From positions 1,151,187 through 1,215,186 of the forward strand of contig NZ_KZ614147.1 of NCBI RefSeq assembly GCF_002886185.1: 64,000 nt of DNA, given 5' to 3'. Made by a program: the position numbers and the translations under genes. Shown piece after piece: positions 43,330 through 52,942 of this stretch (within the stretch, counting starts at the first letter, position 1; the number at the start of each line of letters is the position of its first letter). Under the pieces are notes generated by a model. It was given only the letters and a program-made list of their open reading frames with translations, was not told the DNA's origin and did no database searches. This DNA comes from Salipaludibacillus neizhouensis. GTDB taxonomy: Bacteria > Bacillota > Bacilli > Bacillales > Salisediminibacteriaceae.

Positions 43330-44176
43330 TAGAATGACTTAGTGGAGCAGCTTGTGCGGTTGCTCTTTTTATTTTAATTAGGAAAATGTATTTTTCATAG
43401 TTTTAGGGTCTCTTCCTCTTGTTAATAATTTTGTGAACAACTTGTCTTCTCACTAAACAGTGGGAATCCAAATAGATTGGATGTTACATTTCTAGATAAA
43501 CAAACCATTCAAAGCTTCTCTAACGAAGTTAATGTAGCTATTACAGAATTTTTATAATTTTTCTAGAGTGTCTATCCATTATGTTAGCTTATTTGACATA
43601 TGGATAGACTTTTTTTCTACACTTGGCATTTCATTCTTTAGAAACGATGCTAGAATTTCTTGAATCTATAAAAGAAGGTAGAATCTATCATTTGAAAAGT
43701 ACATTCAATCGACCCAACCGATTGCCGAATGATTGTCCAAATGTGAATTTTAGAAGGTTAACTCGAGTTAAATAACGACCCAAAGCGTATGATCGAAGTA
43801 GATGAAAATGTTGAAGGTTGAATTGTTCGATTAAGAATTAGGTCGGGCACATTGTGGGAATTTAATAGGATATAATAATTAATATTTACATTAATTATTA
43901 GTGTTTATAAAAAGTAATAGGACACAAGTAATATTGTATATATCTAGTTAATACTGTATGTTAATAATAGTAAACGAAAACATTAAGTAAATTTTATTTT
44001 TATGATTGTTAGTCAAGTAATTTACGTAAGGGGGGCGAAGAATAGCTGAGGATACAATGATAGGTTAACTATGTTTCATCCTAACTGCTTTTTACTAGGG
44101 TAATCGTTTCACTTTTTTTTGAATGTAAATGTAAGGGTATTCATTTAAGCTAAAATAGAAGGGGAGAACAGAATAG
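43330..44176. other. Gene-free debris region before the arabinanase
   Basis: No intact gene. A weak hairpin GAGCAGCTTG...GTTGCTC with TTTTT lies at 43344-43377. A coding-like tail LDVTFLDKQTIQSFSNEV ending with a stop near 43556 is followed by a terminator at 43567-43617. 43680-43870 has short coding-like pieces with stops. The last 200 bp hold the arabinanase promoter region, with no clear cre site. Confidence 0.5.
43567..43617 (+). terminator. Intrinsic terminator in the debris region
   Basis: AGTGTCTATCCAT pairs with ATGGATAGACT (A-bulged) around a ~20-nt loop, followed by TTTTTTTC. Confidence 0.75.
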
Positions 44177-46588
44177 ATGAATAATAGTATATTTAAAAAG
44201 GTACTTATCATATTTTTAATAGTTTCATTTACTATACCAGCTATCGTGTTTGGACAGAATGGAAACAACACGGATTCAAAGAGTAAAAAAAGCAACCAGA
44301 ATAGTAATTCGCCTCACGCTGATTATGAGGGAGAAGCACCTGCATTTACGGAAGCGTCTGTGCATGATCCTTCTGTAATTAGAGTGGATGAGACTTTTTA
44401 TGTTTTTGGATCTCATTTAGCGGCGGCTAAAACAAATGATCTGATGAATTGGGAGCAAATTTCTTCAAATGTGAGTGAAGAGAATCCTCTCTTTGAAAAT
44501 GTATTTGAAGAGCTAGAAGAGGCTTTTGAATGGGCTAACTCAGATACTCTTTGGGCAGCGGATGTTAGACAATTAGAAGATGGCAAGTTTTATATGTATT
44601 ATAATGCATGCCAAGGAGATGCACCAAGATCAGCTCTTGGTATAGCGGTAGCAGACGACATAGAAGGACCTTATGAAGACCTAGGAATCTTTTTGAAATC
44701 AGGCATGTGGGATGAAGAGAGCCCGGACGGAACAATTTACGATGCAACGGTACATCCGAATGCGATAGACCCCGAAACCTTTTTTGATAAGGATGGTAAT
44801 CTCTGGATGGTCTACGGTTCTTATTCGGGAGGTATATTCGTATTAGAAATGGACCCTGAAACAGGATTTCCATTACCGAATCAAGGCTACGGAGACCATC
44901 TAATGGGTGGGAACCATAGTAGAATTGAGGCTTCTTATATTGAATATAATGCTGAAACAGATTTTTATTATCTTTATGTTACTTATGGTGGTCTTGATGC
45001 AGTAGGCGGTTATAATATGCGAGTGGCGAGATCTGAAAACCCAGATGGTCCTTATTATGACGCTGAAGGAAATGCGATGAGTGAAGTTATGGGGGAACCT
45101 GATACTATTTTTGACGATCGTTCAATAGAGCCATACGGCGTTAAGCAAATGGGTAACTTTTTATTCACAAGAGAATTAGGTGAAAGTGGGACAGGAAGTG
45201 GAACGGGCTATGTATCTCCAGGGCACAATTCCATTTACACGGATGAGGATACAGGCGATATGTTTATGTTTTTCCATGCCAGATTCCCAGAAACTGGTGA
45301 GATGCATGAGATTCGAGTTCATCAAATGTTTATGAACAAGGAAGGATGGCCAGTAGTAGCTCCTTATCGTTATGCAGAAGAAAAACTCGATAAACTAAAT
45401 AGGAAGGATTTAATAGGTGATTATAAATTTATTAATCATGGAAAAGAAATTTCAGCTGATATTAAAGAGTCAGTGACAGTTAGTTTAGATAAAAACAATA
45501 AGATCACCGGGGAAGTAACTGGTAGATGGAAAAAAACAGGACATAATAGCGCTGAGTTGACGATTGATGATTCTGTCTATCATGGTGTATTTTTACGGCA
45601 GTGGGATCCCACTTCTGAAAGCTATGTTATGACTTTTACAGCTTCATCTAATGAAGGTGTTACAATCTGGGGCAGTCAAATGGAAAGTAAAACAGATGAA
45701 GAAACCGTCACAGATGTTTTTAATGATTTATACCTTGAAGAAACTGTCATTAGCGATTTGACGCTGCCTACAGAGGGAGTTAGGAACACAGAAATTATAT
45801 GGGAATCATCAAACACTGAAATTATTTCCGAGACAGGTATTGTGAATCGTCCAGAAATGGGGAATGGAAATGCAGAAGTTGAACTTACTGCCACCATTAC
45901 CAAGGGGGGTGTAACGGAAATAAAAAGCTTTAACATTACTGTTCTAGCAAAAGGTGAAGGACAATTAATAGCGCATTATGAATTTAATGGAGACCTTGAG
46001 AATAGTGCAAATAATGAAGATTTCGGTTCGGGAACAATCACTGGTAATAGAATAAACAATGAAGGCGGTGTAATTTCATATACGGAAGGTGTCGTTAACA
46101 GTGCAGCCTACTTTGACGGCTCATCGGGTATTCTTCTTCCAAATGGTCTAATTTCAAGCAATAGCTACACCGTTTCTCTATGGTTAAACCCAGAGGAACT
46201 TACAGATTTCACAACGTCATTCTTTGGTGCACGGACTGAAAATAATTGGCTGAGTCTTTTACCTAGTGGTATCGGTAATAACAATACGATGATTTGGTCC
46301 GGAAGTAATTCCTGGTATGATGCAGGAACTGATATGAAAATTAATGTTGATGAGTGGTCGCATGTTGCATTTACTGTCGACGAAGGTGATTTAACGATAT
46401 ACGTTGATGGTGAAGTGAGGTACACAGGATCAGATTTTCCGAATATCTTTACTACAACTAGTGGTCACTTTAGTTTAGGTGTGAATTATTGGGATACCCC
46501 ATATAAGGGTTTGATGGATGATTTACAAATATATGACGAGGTTGCTCTGACAGTTGAGGAAATTGAACAACTGGCTGAGGCAAAATAA
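44177..46588 (+). CDS. Secreted GH43 arabinanase with Ig-like and LamG-type domains
   Basis: 803-residue exported glycoside hydrolase, most likely an endo-1,5-alpha-L-arabinanase like B. subtilis Abn2 (YxiA). A signal peptide (residues 1-27, KKVLIIFLIVSFTIPAIVFG) leads into a five-blade propeller. Expected residues are the base Asp in HDPSVIRV (~65), the pKa-tuning Asp in NAIDPETFF (~197) and the acid Glu in HSRIEASYI (~254). A C-terminal beta domain of the Abn2 type follows (~415-505), then a bacterial Ig-like repeat (~515-590, TEGVRNTEIIWESSNTEI) and a LamG/concanavalin-type domain (~600-800). These extra domains, absent from Abn2, probably bind carbohydrate. GAAGGGGAG precedes the ATG. A TRAP transporter follows, but arabinan is not an obvious TRAP substrate. 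Confidence 0.9.
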   Translation: MNNSIFKKVLIIFLIVSFTIPAIVFGQNGNNTDSKSKKSNQNSNSPHADYEGEAPAFTEASVHDPSVIRVDETFYVFGSHLAAAKTNDLMNWEQISSNVSEENPLFENVFEELEEAFEWANSDTLWAADVRQLEDGKFYMYYNACQGDAPRSALGIAVADDIEGPYEDLGIFLKSGMWDEESPDGTIYDATVHPNAIDPETFFDKDGNLWMVYGSYSGGIFVLEMDPETGFPLPNQGYGDHLMGGNHSRIEASYIEYNAETDFYYLYVTYGGLDAVGGYNMRVARSENPDGPYYDAEGNAMSEVMGEPDTIFDDRSIEPYGVKQMGNFLFTRELGESGTGSGTGYVSPGHNSIYTDEDTGDMFMFFHARFPETGEMHEIRVHQMFMNKEGWPVVAPYRYAEEKLDKLNRKDLIGDYKFINHGKEISADIKESVTVSLDKNNKITGEVTGRWKKTGHNSAELTIDDSVYHGVFLRQWDPTSESYVMTFTASSNEGVTIWGSQMESKTDEETVTDVFNDLYLEETVISDLTLPTEGVRNTEIIWESSNTEIISETGIVNRPEMGNGNAEVELTATITKGGVTEIKSFNITVLAKGEGQLIAHYEFNGDLENSANNEDFGSGTITGNRINNEGGVISYTEGVVNSAAYFDGSSGILLPNGLISSNSYTVSLWLNPEELTDFTTSFFGARTENNWLSLLPSGIGNNNTMIWSGSNSWYDAGTDMKINVDEWSHVAFTVDEGDLTIYVDGEVRYTGSDFPNIFTTTSGHFSLGVNYWDTPYKGLMDDLQIYDEVALTVEEIEQLAEAK

Positions 46589-46605
46589 AACAATTCATTT
46601 CAAAC

Positions 46606-46639
46606 ATAGATACCGTATTATTCAATGCGGTATCTTTTT
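46606..46639 (+). terminator. Intrinsic terminator after the arabinanase
   Basis: AGATACCGTATT...AATGCGGTATCTTTTTC; strong stem 20 bp after the stop. Confidence 0.85.
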
Positions 46640-46647
46640 CTTTAGGT

Positions 46648-46876
46648 TTCTAGTGCCTGTCACCACCTTAGTATTGTAGATATATGTCGATGGAATAAGA
46701 GATACATAGTTTTAATACATACATAATTATAAAAAGTAGTCAGAAGCATTTTGATGCAATTCGCATAAACATTTTTCCAAAGTAATCCTAACGGGTTACT
46801 CTTTTTTGTTTAATTGGACGATGATGTCCTGCAAGGTCAATGAATTTCCTGTGACTGTCACAACCCGAGTTAAAAG
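46648..46876. repeat. Second REP-like family (CCTGTCACCACC): two partial copies
   Basis: GTGCCTGTCACCACC at 46653-46667, and TTCCTGTGACTGTCACAACC with CGAGTTAAAAGG at 46846-46876. Relatives are at 54797-54840 and 62116-62161. GGTGACAGGCACC-type palindromes are common in bacterial REP families. Between them lies a T-tailed hairpin (46781-46808). Confidence 0.5.
46781..46808 (+). terminator. Small terminator-like hairpin
   Basis: AGTAATCC-TAAC-GGGTTACT, then CTTTTTTG. No gene lies directly upstream. Confidence 0.6.
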
Positions 46877-46908
46877 GTTCATACATTTAGCAACTATTTC
46901 TATCAAAG

Positions 46909-47003
46909 CCTAACGGAGGGTAACGTGGGTAAAGTTATTAGATGTACCGCTTCTGCTGTGATTTTAACCAGCGATCACCGCAGAACTTACGGCCTCTGTT
47001 AGG
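46909..47003. other. Large imperfect palindrome before dctQ
   Basis: Outer arms CCTAACGGAGG (46909-46919) and CCTCTGTTAGG (46993-47003) pair over 11 bp with one G-T; inner arms TTCTGCTGTGAT (46951-46962) and ATCACCGCAGAA (46974-46985) pair over 12 with one mismatch. There is no T-run. It may be an mRNA leader structure or a relic of a mobile element. Confidence 0.7.
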
Positions 47004-47049
47004 GACTAAAATGCTATAAACCTAAAAAAATCACAAATAAATCTAAAAA

Positions 47050-47063
47050 TGTAACCGTTACCA
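47050..47063. promoter_or_regulatory. LacI-type operator / near-cre site before dctQMP
   Basis: TGTAACCGTTACCA: palindromic with a central CG, 13 of 14 positions of the cre consensus TGWAANCGNTNWCA. It is 57 bp before dctQ, so CcpA or a LacI-family regulator could act here. Confidence 0.6.
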
Positions 47064-47119
47064 AAAATACGAAGGTCACTTACAATTAAAATAACATCAA
47101 GGAATGAGGGGGGATGAGG

Positions 47120-47629
47120 ATGTATAAAATTATAAAAAAACTTGCTCTTGGTTTAGATCGTCTGTTAGAAGTTTTTGCCTTAACAACACTGTCAGTAATG
47201 GTAATTATTGTAACTGTACAGGTGTTTACTAGAACTATAGGAAACTTTGTTTATTTCTGGTCTGAGGAAGTAACGCTTCTATTGTTGGTTTGGACAGCTT
47301 TTTTGGGAATTGCTATTGGTTTTAGAGAAAAGTTGCATCTATCGATGGATTCCGTTACACGTCGGATACCACAATCTATGCAAAAAATAGTTTCAAAGGT
47401 CATTACAATCACTGTATTTATATTCGGGCTGTACTTGGTGATCTACGGATGGCAATATACGGAGTTAATGCATGCTAACACACTAGCAGCTACTGGGTTG
47501 CCAAGAAGTATTCAGTATGTGATCGTGCCAATAACAGGAGTACTGGTTTGTATTTATTCTTTTCTACAAATCGTTGGTATCGATACACGCAGGCATCCAG
47601 AATCAGATGATGAGGAAGAGGTGAGTTAA
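47120..47629 (+). CDS. dctQ: TRAP transporter small permease, DctQ type
   Basis: 169-residue membrane protein with four helices (about 15-37, 50-72, 90-112, 128-150), the small subunit of a tripartite ATP-independent periplasmic transporter. Family hallmarks are the WSEEVTLLLLVWTAFLGIAIGFREKLHLSMD stretch near residue 50-80. ATG 47120 with AGGGGGG upstream is preferred to 47114. It begins a three-gene operon with dctM (2 bp later) and dctP; CcpA-like sites flank the operon. Confidence 0.93.
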   Translation: MYKIIKKLALGLDRLLEVFALTTLSVMVIIVTVQVFTRTIGNFVYFWSEEVTLLLLVWTAFLGIAIGFREKLHLSMDSVTRRIPQSMQKIVSKVITITVFIFGLYLVIYGWQYTELMHANTLAATGLPRSIQYVIVPITGVLVCIYSFLQIVGIDTRRHPESDDEEEVS

Positions 47630-47631
47630 CG

Positions 47632-48915
47632 ATGTTAGGAATCTTAGCTTTATCTATCAGTTTTATCATATTGCTATTATTAGGTTTTCCAGTTGCCTTA
47701 GTTCTTGCAGGTTCTACTCTGATAACGATGTGGGTGTTGGATATTTCTTTAGCAACAGCTGTACCTAACTTAGTTCAAGGAGTAAACTCCTATACTTTAT
47801 TAGCTGTTCCGTTCTTTATCTTGGCTGGACAGCTGATGGGTGAAGGTGGACTGTCTTTACGTCTGATCAATATGGCACAACTCTTCGTTGGAATGATTCG
47901 TGGTGGTTTGGCCATGGTAAACTGTTTTACTAGTTTATTATTTGGTAATATATCTGGTTCAGCAGTAGCCGACGTATCATCCATTGGATCTGTGATGATT
48001 CCGATGATGAAAGAGAAAGGTTACGATAGTGATTACACTGTTGCAGTAACAGCGGCAAGTTCCATTCAAGGGGTGATTATGCCACCGAGTCATAACATGA
48101 TTTTATATGCCCTAGCGGCTGGTGGAGTTTCCATTTCTTCTTTATTTCTTGCAGGCATAGTCCCAGCATTTATCATGTTGATTGGATTAATGGCTATGTC
48201 CTATGTGATTGCACGTAAAAGGAATTATGAAAAAGGAGAGCCCGTTCCACTTAAAAAAGCACCGAAAATCCTTTTAGATGGTTTTCTTTCTTTAATGACT
48301 GGAGCAATCATTCTAGGTGGGATTTTTTCAGGGCAGTTTACTGCGACAGAATCAGGGGCAATTGCTTGCTTATATGCATTTATATTAGTTTTTTTCGTTT
48401 ATCGTGAAATCCCTCTTTCCAGAATGGGTTTAATTATGAAAAAGACATTTAGAACTGTTTCGATGGTGTTGTTTTTAATTGCTGCATCTAAAGCTTTTGC
48501 TTTTATTTTAGCGTATCTACAAATTCCGGGAATGGTAACAGATCTTTTCTTAATGGTATCTGACAATCCTGTTGTGATTATGTTAATTATCACGGTATTA
48601 TTACTAGTATTAGGTGCACCGATGGATATGGCGCCTTTAATTTTAATTATGACTCCAATTCTTTACCCGATTACGGTAGGAACATTAGGAATGGATCCGA
48701 TTCACTTTGGGATTATTATGATTTTGAATTTAGGTATTGGACTAATTACGCCACCTGTTGGAACGGTATTGTTTGTCGGTTGTGCCTTAGGAAAAATCCC
48801 GATAGAAAAAGGAGCGAAAGCATTAATTCCATTTTACTTAGTACTAGTTGCTATTTTATTACTGTTAACATTTGTTCCAGGTATTGTCATGTGGCTTCCT
48901 AATAAATTCGGATAA
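47632..48915 (+). CDS. dctM: TRAP transporter large permease, DctM type
   Basis: 427-residue ion-coupled permease with about 12 helices. Family landmarks are FFILAGQLMGEGGLSLRLINMA (residues ~62-83), NCFTSLLFGNISGSAVADVSSIGSVMIPMM (about 102-130), VIMPPSHNMILYA and the C-terminal LNLGIGLITPPVGTVLFVGC. Its partner dctQ is 2 bp upstream, the binding protein 119 bp downstream. Na+ is the usual coupling ion in TRAP systems (family knowledge). Confidence 0.95.
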   Translation: MLGILALSISFIILLLLGFPVALVLAGSTLITMWVLDISLATAVPNLVQGVNSYTLLAVPFFILAGQLMGEGGLSLRLINMAQLFVGMIRGGLAMVNCFTSLLFGNISGSAVADVSSIGSVMIPMMKEKGYDSDYTVAVTAASSIQGVIMPPSHNMILYALAAGGVSISSLFLAGIVPAFIMLIGLMAMSYVIARKRNYEKGEPVPLKKAPKILLDGFLSLMTGAIILGGIFSGQFTATESGAIACLYAFILVFFVYREIPLSRMGLIMKKTFRTVSMVLFLIAASKAFAFILAYLQIPGMVTDLFLMVSDNPVVIMLIITVLLLVLGAPMDMAPLILIMTPILYPITVGTLGMDPIHFGIIMILNLGIGLITPPVGTVLFVGCALGKIPIEKGAKALIPFYLVLVAILLLLTFVPGIVMWLPNKFG

Positions 48916-48970
48916 AACATGTAACAATCTAAAAAAAACACAAAAAAATATAATATTAGTCACCTATTAG

Positions 48971-48984
48971 TGTAAGCGTTTTCA
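48971..48984. promoter_or_regulatory. cre site upstream of dctP
   Basis: TGTAAGCGTTTTCA fits the cre consensus TGWAANCGNTNWCA at all positions. It lies in the 119-bp gap between dctM and dctP, so CcpA could cap dctP expression under good carbon supply. Confidence 0.75.
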
Positions 48985-49034
48985 AATTACAATAAAGATA
49001 GATTTAACACATTAAAAAGGGGAGGTAAATTTTC

Positions 49035-50141
49035 ATGAGTAAAAAATGGATATTATTAAGTGTAGCAACTTTACTGGTCGTTTTAGTATTAGCAGCGTGT
49101 GGTGGTGATTCGAACGTCAGCCAGGAGGATCCAACGGAAGCTACAGATAACACCGCTGATGAAGCAGCAGATAATACAGCTAATGAAGAGGAAAATAATG
49201 AAGCAGGAAATAATGAAGCGGAGCCAGCGGAAGAGAAGGAAAGCTATCAATTCCGATTAGCTGAAACACATGCTCCAGATTACCCAACGACTTTGGCTGA
49301 TAAGCATTTTGCAGAATTAGTAGGTGAGCGTTCTGATGGCCGTATTACCATTGATGTGTTTCCTTCTGCGTCACTTGGTGAAGAGTCAGCTGTACTTGAA
49401 CAAGTTCAATTAGGGTCGATTGATTTTACAAGAACTAGTGCAGGTCCTATGGCAGAGTTTAATGAAGATTTTGGAGTATTCAGTTTACCGTATATTTTTG
49501 ATGACGATGACCATGTATGGAATTTCCTTTTAAGCGAGCATGGTGATAATTTATTGAAGAGCTTAGAGAGTTCGAATATGATGGGCTTAGCATACTACAG
49601 TTCAGGTGCTCGTCATTTCTACTCTTCTGAACCTATCAATAGTCTGGAAGATTTAGAAGGTCAAAAAATCCGTGTCCAACAAAACGCTATTAATATAGAT
49701 CTAATGAACGCACTAGGAGCAAGTGCAACTCCGATGGACTTTGGAGAAGTATTCAGCGGGTTACAAACAGGAGTTATTGATGCAGCAGAAAATAACTATC
49801 CAAGTTATTATTCCACGAGACATTTTGAAGTTGCACCCTACTATATTTTAGATGGTCATCAACGCGTTCCAGAAGTACTTGTTGCTTCTTCGAGTACGTG
49901 GGAAATATTAGATGAAGAAGATCAAGAACTTATTAAACAGGCAGCGATAGATTCCATCGATTTCCAAAGAGAAAATTGGGCAGAGTTTGAAGCGTTTGCT
50001 GAAGAAGAGGTTCGAGCTGCTGGCGCGACAATCATTGAAGTAGACGATGTATCCGTGTGGCAAGAAGCAGCAAGCACCGTAATTGACGAGCATGGTGAAC
50101 AATATAGAGAAGTATTAGATGCCATTGAGTCTGTCCGTTAA
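49035..50141 (+). CDS. dctP: TRAP transporter substrate-binding lipoprotein, DctP family
   Basis: 368-residue lipoprotein that delivers the substrate to DctQM. The signal peptide ends in the lipobox LAAC (Cys21), then an unusually Asn/Glu/Ala-rich acidic linker (residues ~25-62) before the DctP fold (YQFRLAETHAPDYPTTLADKHFAELV to the end). The conserved Arg of DctP ligand clamps is probably in GQKIRVQQNAI (about residue 220), which binds a carboxylate in characterised members, so an organic acid is the likely cargo. AAAGGGGAGG precedes the ATG. Confidence 0.94.
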   Translation: MSKKWILLSVATLLVVLVLAACGGDSNVSQEDPTEATDNTADEAADNTANEEENNEAGNNEAEPAEEKESYQFRLAETHAPDYPTTLADKHFAELVGERSDGRITIDVFPSASLGEESAVLEQVQLGSIDFTRTSAGPMAEFNEDFGVFSLPYIFDDDDHVWNFLLSEHGDNLLKSLESSNMMGLAYYSSGARHFYSSEPINSLEDLEGQKIRVQQNAINIDLMNALGASATPMDFGEVFSGLQTGVIDAAENNYPSYYSTRHFEVAPYYILDGHQRVPEVLVASSSTWEILDEEDQELIKQAAIDSIDFQRENWAEFEAFAEEEVRAAGATIIEVDDVSVWQEAASTVIDEHGEQYREVLDAIESVR

Positions 50142-50165
50142 AATGAATATCACATAACTAATAAA

Positions 50166-50205
50166 ACGAGAGGCACACATCTTTATGTGAGCCTCTTGTT
50201 AGTTA
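50166..50205 (+). terminator. Terminator-like hairpin after dctP
   Basis: GAGGCACACAT-CTTT-ATGTGAGCCTC with one mismatch, then TTGTTAGTT. Confidence 0.65.
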
Positions 50206-50280
50206 TAGAAGAATCTACTATGATCATAGATATATAGGACCATTTTTTTACTATAATACACACATATAGTAGGTGGAGAA

Positions 50281-52101
50281 ATGTCGCATAATTTTAGAGA
50301 AAATAAAATAATTAGGTTTTTTCTAATGATGGATCGCCCATTGTTCCAAAGGATGCTAGTTATTTTTACGGTAATCGTAATCGTACCTTTAATTACAGTA
50401 GGGGCAATTTCTTATGTACATTCTTCCAATGAATTACAGGATGAAGCAAAAGAATACAACTCACTAATCATTGAACAGGTAAAAACGTATATAGAGGATT
50501 ATATATGGGATTATGAAATTAGTACGTTAAAAATCGTCAATCATCCGGATACAATCGAATTTTTAAGAATGAACAGTAGTGAGGAAATTGAGGAGAGCGG
50601 GATAACCCAATCTATTATAAATGTACTTAGAAACGAGGCATATTCGCAATCAGATATTGCTAATATCACGTTAGTTCTTGACGATATTTCGATTGTAGAT
50701 TCAGCTGGAATCGTTGACGAATCAACGGCTGCTTCTTTAAGACAGACATCCTGGTATTATTCCATTACTGGTATGGCTAGGCCTACGATCATTAGTCGGG
50801 TAATTGATTGGCATGGAAATGAACGTCCGGTTATTTCAGTAGTTAAAAGGATTGTTAACCCACGTACGTTACAACCTTTTGGGATGCTCATTATCGATTT
50901 GAATTATCAACGTGTGAATGATGTTGCTAGAAAGATCAGTCCTGGAAATACTGGTTATTTCTTTATCACTGATCAAGAAGGTCATTATATATATCATCCG
51001 AATTCAAAAAAAATTGGAGAAGAGCATAATGAAAAACATTGGAAGGAAATCGAGGACAAGCAAAGTGGCTCCTATGTTAGTTCAGACAAAAATCCTGACT
51101 TAATCACATATAGTGAATCTAAGCAGTTAGGCTGGACGCTTGCGACAACTATTCCATATCATGAGGTTACTCAAGGGATTGAATATATAAAAAAAATTAT
51201 TCTTAAAACAATCGTTATTTCTCTTATTATAGTAATTGTCATTGGATACAGCTTTTCATCGAACCTATTACGACCTATTAGAAGACTTAAGGATTCCGTT
51301 AGTTGGGTGGATGAAGAAAATTTTTCGTTAAGGGTGCCCGTGGAATCGAAAGACGAGATTGGTCAACTTACCGAGGGATTTAATAACATGATGGACAGAA
51401 TCTCTTCTCTCGTAGAGGAAGTATATATTGCTCAAATAAAAGAAGCAGAATTACAGCTACTTCAAAAGGATACCGAATTAAAAGCCCTTCAGTCGCAAAT
51501 GGACCCACACTTTTTATACAACTCGTTAGAAACAATTCGAGGAATGGCATTGGAAAGCAATAGGGATGATATTGCGACAATTTCAGCTTCTATGGGAAAA
51601 CTACTACGTTATAATCTGAAAGAGCAGTCCAAAGTGGTAGACATTAAAAATGAAATAGAAATGAGTATGCTATATTTGAAGATTCAAAAATACAGATTTA
51701 ATGAGAAAATAGAATATCAAATCAACATGCCAGAGTGGTGTTGGAGACAAAAAATTGCCCGCTTTTCTTTACAGCCGTTAATAGAGAACGCTGTCATCCA
51801 CGGTGCAGAACCAAGTACCGCGCCTATTGTTATTGAAGTGACAGCAGAAAAGGATTCTGAAAATACCTTTGTTTTATTAATCAAAGATACAGGTGTAGGA
51901 ATGACAAAAGATGATAAGAAGCTGCGGCGTATTGATTTAAAGCAAAAGGATGTTTCTAATGGAGGATCCCACATTGGTATGGTTAACGTACACCGCCGTA
52001 ATCAACTCGTTTTTGGAAAGGAATTTGGGCTGGTCATTAAGAAGTCTGACAAAAGCGGAACTATTATTGGTATTTGTCTTCCATATGAGGAAATGGAGTG
52101 A
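50281..52101 (+). CDS. Sensor histidine kinase, YesM (LytS-like) family
   Basis: 606-residue membrane kinase. TM1 at about 22-45 and TM2 at about 302-326 enclose a large extracytoplasmic dCache-like sensor (SWYYSITGMARPTII; FFITDQEGHYIYHPNS); then a HAMP (RPIRRLKDSV...), a His_kinase domain with the phospho-acceptor in SQMDPHFLYNSLE, and HATPase_c with SLQPLIENAVIHGAEP and DTGVGMTKDD. YesM/YesN pairs control sugar or organic-acid transport genes. AGGTGGAG precedes the ATG. It follows the TRAP operon and is just before its partner regulator, so it probably senses the TRAP substrate (inference). Confidence 0.93.
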   Translation: MSHNFRENKIIRFFLMMDRPLFQRMLVIFTVIVIVPLITVGAISYVHSSNELQDEAKEYNSLIIEQVKTYIEDYIWDYEISTLKIVNHPDTIEFLRMNSSEEIEESGITQSIINVLRNEAYSQSDIANITLVLDDISIVDSAGIVDESTAASLRQTSWYYSITGMARPTIISRVIDWHGNERPVISVVKRIVNPRTLQPFGMLIIDLNYQRVNDVARKISPGNTGYFFITDQEGHYIYHPNSKKIGEEHNEKHWKEIEDKQSGSYVSSDKNPDLITYSESKQLGWTLATTIPYHEVTQGIEYIKKIILKTIVISLIIVIVIGYSFSSNLLRPIRRLKDSVSWVDEENFSLRVPVESKDEIGQLTEGFNNMMDRISSLVEEVYIAQIKEAELQLLQKDTELKALQSQMDPHFLYNSLETIRGMALESNRDDIATISASMGKLLRYNLKEQSKVVDIKNEIEMSMLYLKIQKYRFNEKIEYQINMPEWCWRQKIARFSLQPLIENAVIHGAEPSTAPIVIEVTAEKDSENTFVLLIKDTGVGMTKDDKKLRRIDLKQKDVSNGGSHIGMVNVHRRNQLVFGKEFGLVIKKSDKSGTIIGICLPYEEME

Positions 52102-52105
52102 TAAC

Positions 52106-52849
52106 GTGTATAGCATTTTGTTAGTTGAAGATGAAAAGTGGGTACGTACAGTCATTCGTAAGGTGATTGAAAAAACGAATCTTTCCTTTCAAGTAGTAAA
52201 AGAAGTAGCTCACGGAATGGAAGCATTAGATTGGTTAAACGATCATAGCGTAGATATCATTTTAACAGATATCCGAATGCCTGTAATGGATGGACTGGCT
52301 TTGACAAATCAAATCAGAGATAAAGAAATTAGCACAGATGTGATTGTTATAAGCGGCTATGATGATTTTGAATATGCCCAACAAGCGCTTCGAATGGGGG
52401 TTTTTGACTATTTATTAAAGCCACTAGAAGAGGAGGATATGAAGAATTGTCTAAAAAAATGGTTGGCTGATAACGAAACAAATCATGAAGTTGAAGAACG
52501 TACTGAAACAGAGATAAATGAAGAGCTTTCAACTACAGAGCAGGTGATTCGTCTAATAGAAGATTCTATGCCAGGTGGTGTAAGTTTGAAGGAAGCGGCT
52601 GGAAAAGTCTATCTAAATTCATGTTATCTAAGTCAGCTTTTTAAGGAAGAAACCGGAAAAAACTTTAATGAGTACGTAACATCGCTCAGGATGAAGGAAG
52701 CCGCCACTTTTCTAACGCGAACGTCACTACGAATTTCTGAAGTTGCTGAGAGACTAGGCTATTCAGATATTGCTTATTTCACCAATTCTTTTAAAAAGTT
52801 TTACAAGACGACTCCATCGAATTATCGGAGGCAACATAAAAAAGTTTAA
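52106..52849 (+). CDS. Response regulator, YesN family (AraC output)
   Basis: 247-residue regulator: receiver (1-120) with LLVEDEKW, phospho-Asp in IILTDIRMPVMDG (~53), the conserved Lys in FDYLLKPLEEED; then an AraC-type double HTH (about 145-245) with LKEAAGKVYLNSCYLSQLFKEETGKNFNEYV and ISEVAERLGYSDIAYFTNSFKKFYKTTPSNYRR. GTG 52106 with GGAGTG 5 nt before it is the true start; the longer frame from 51950 runs inside the kinase gene. The linker between receiver and HTH is much shorter than in the second pair (54936-56480). Confidence 0.92.
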   Translation: MYSILLVEDEKWVRTVIRKVIEKTNLSFQVVKEVAHGMEALDWLNDHSVDIILTDIRMPVMDGLALTNQIRDKEISTDVIVISGYDDFEYAQQALRMGVFDYLLKPLEEEDMKNCLKKWLADNETNHEVEERTETEINEELSTTEQVIRLIEDSMPGGVSLKEAAGKVYLNSCYLSQLFKEETGKNFNEYVTSLRMKEAATFLTRTSLRISEVAERLGYSDIAYFTNSFKKFYKTTPSNYRRQHKKV

Positions 52850-52942
52850 AAGGTTTGGTGAGTACTCGTGGCGGGCAAGGCAACAGCCAGAAATGGATAG
52901 ACTATGTCGTGGAATGGGATGACGATAGATTTAAACGCATCA

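Noticed and set aside
44177-46588. Arabinanase and TRAP transporter as one functional operon
   Set aside because: A strong terminator and a 525-bp gap with repeats separate them, and TRAP substrates are usually carboxylates; shared function is not supported.
46909-47003. Integron attC site
   Set aside because: The core ends are suggestive, but the final base of the 3' core does not fit, there is one copy only, and no integrase or cassette array is seen.
51950-52106. N-terminal extension of the YesN-type regulator
   Set aside because: The extension lies wholly within the kinase gene in another frame; the receiver starts at the GTG at 52106, with its own ribosome-binding site.
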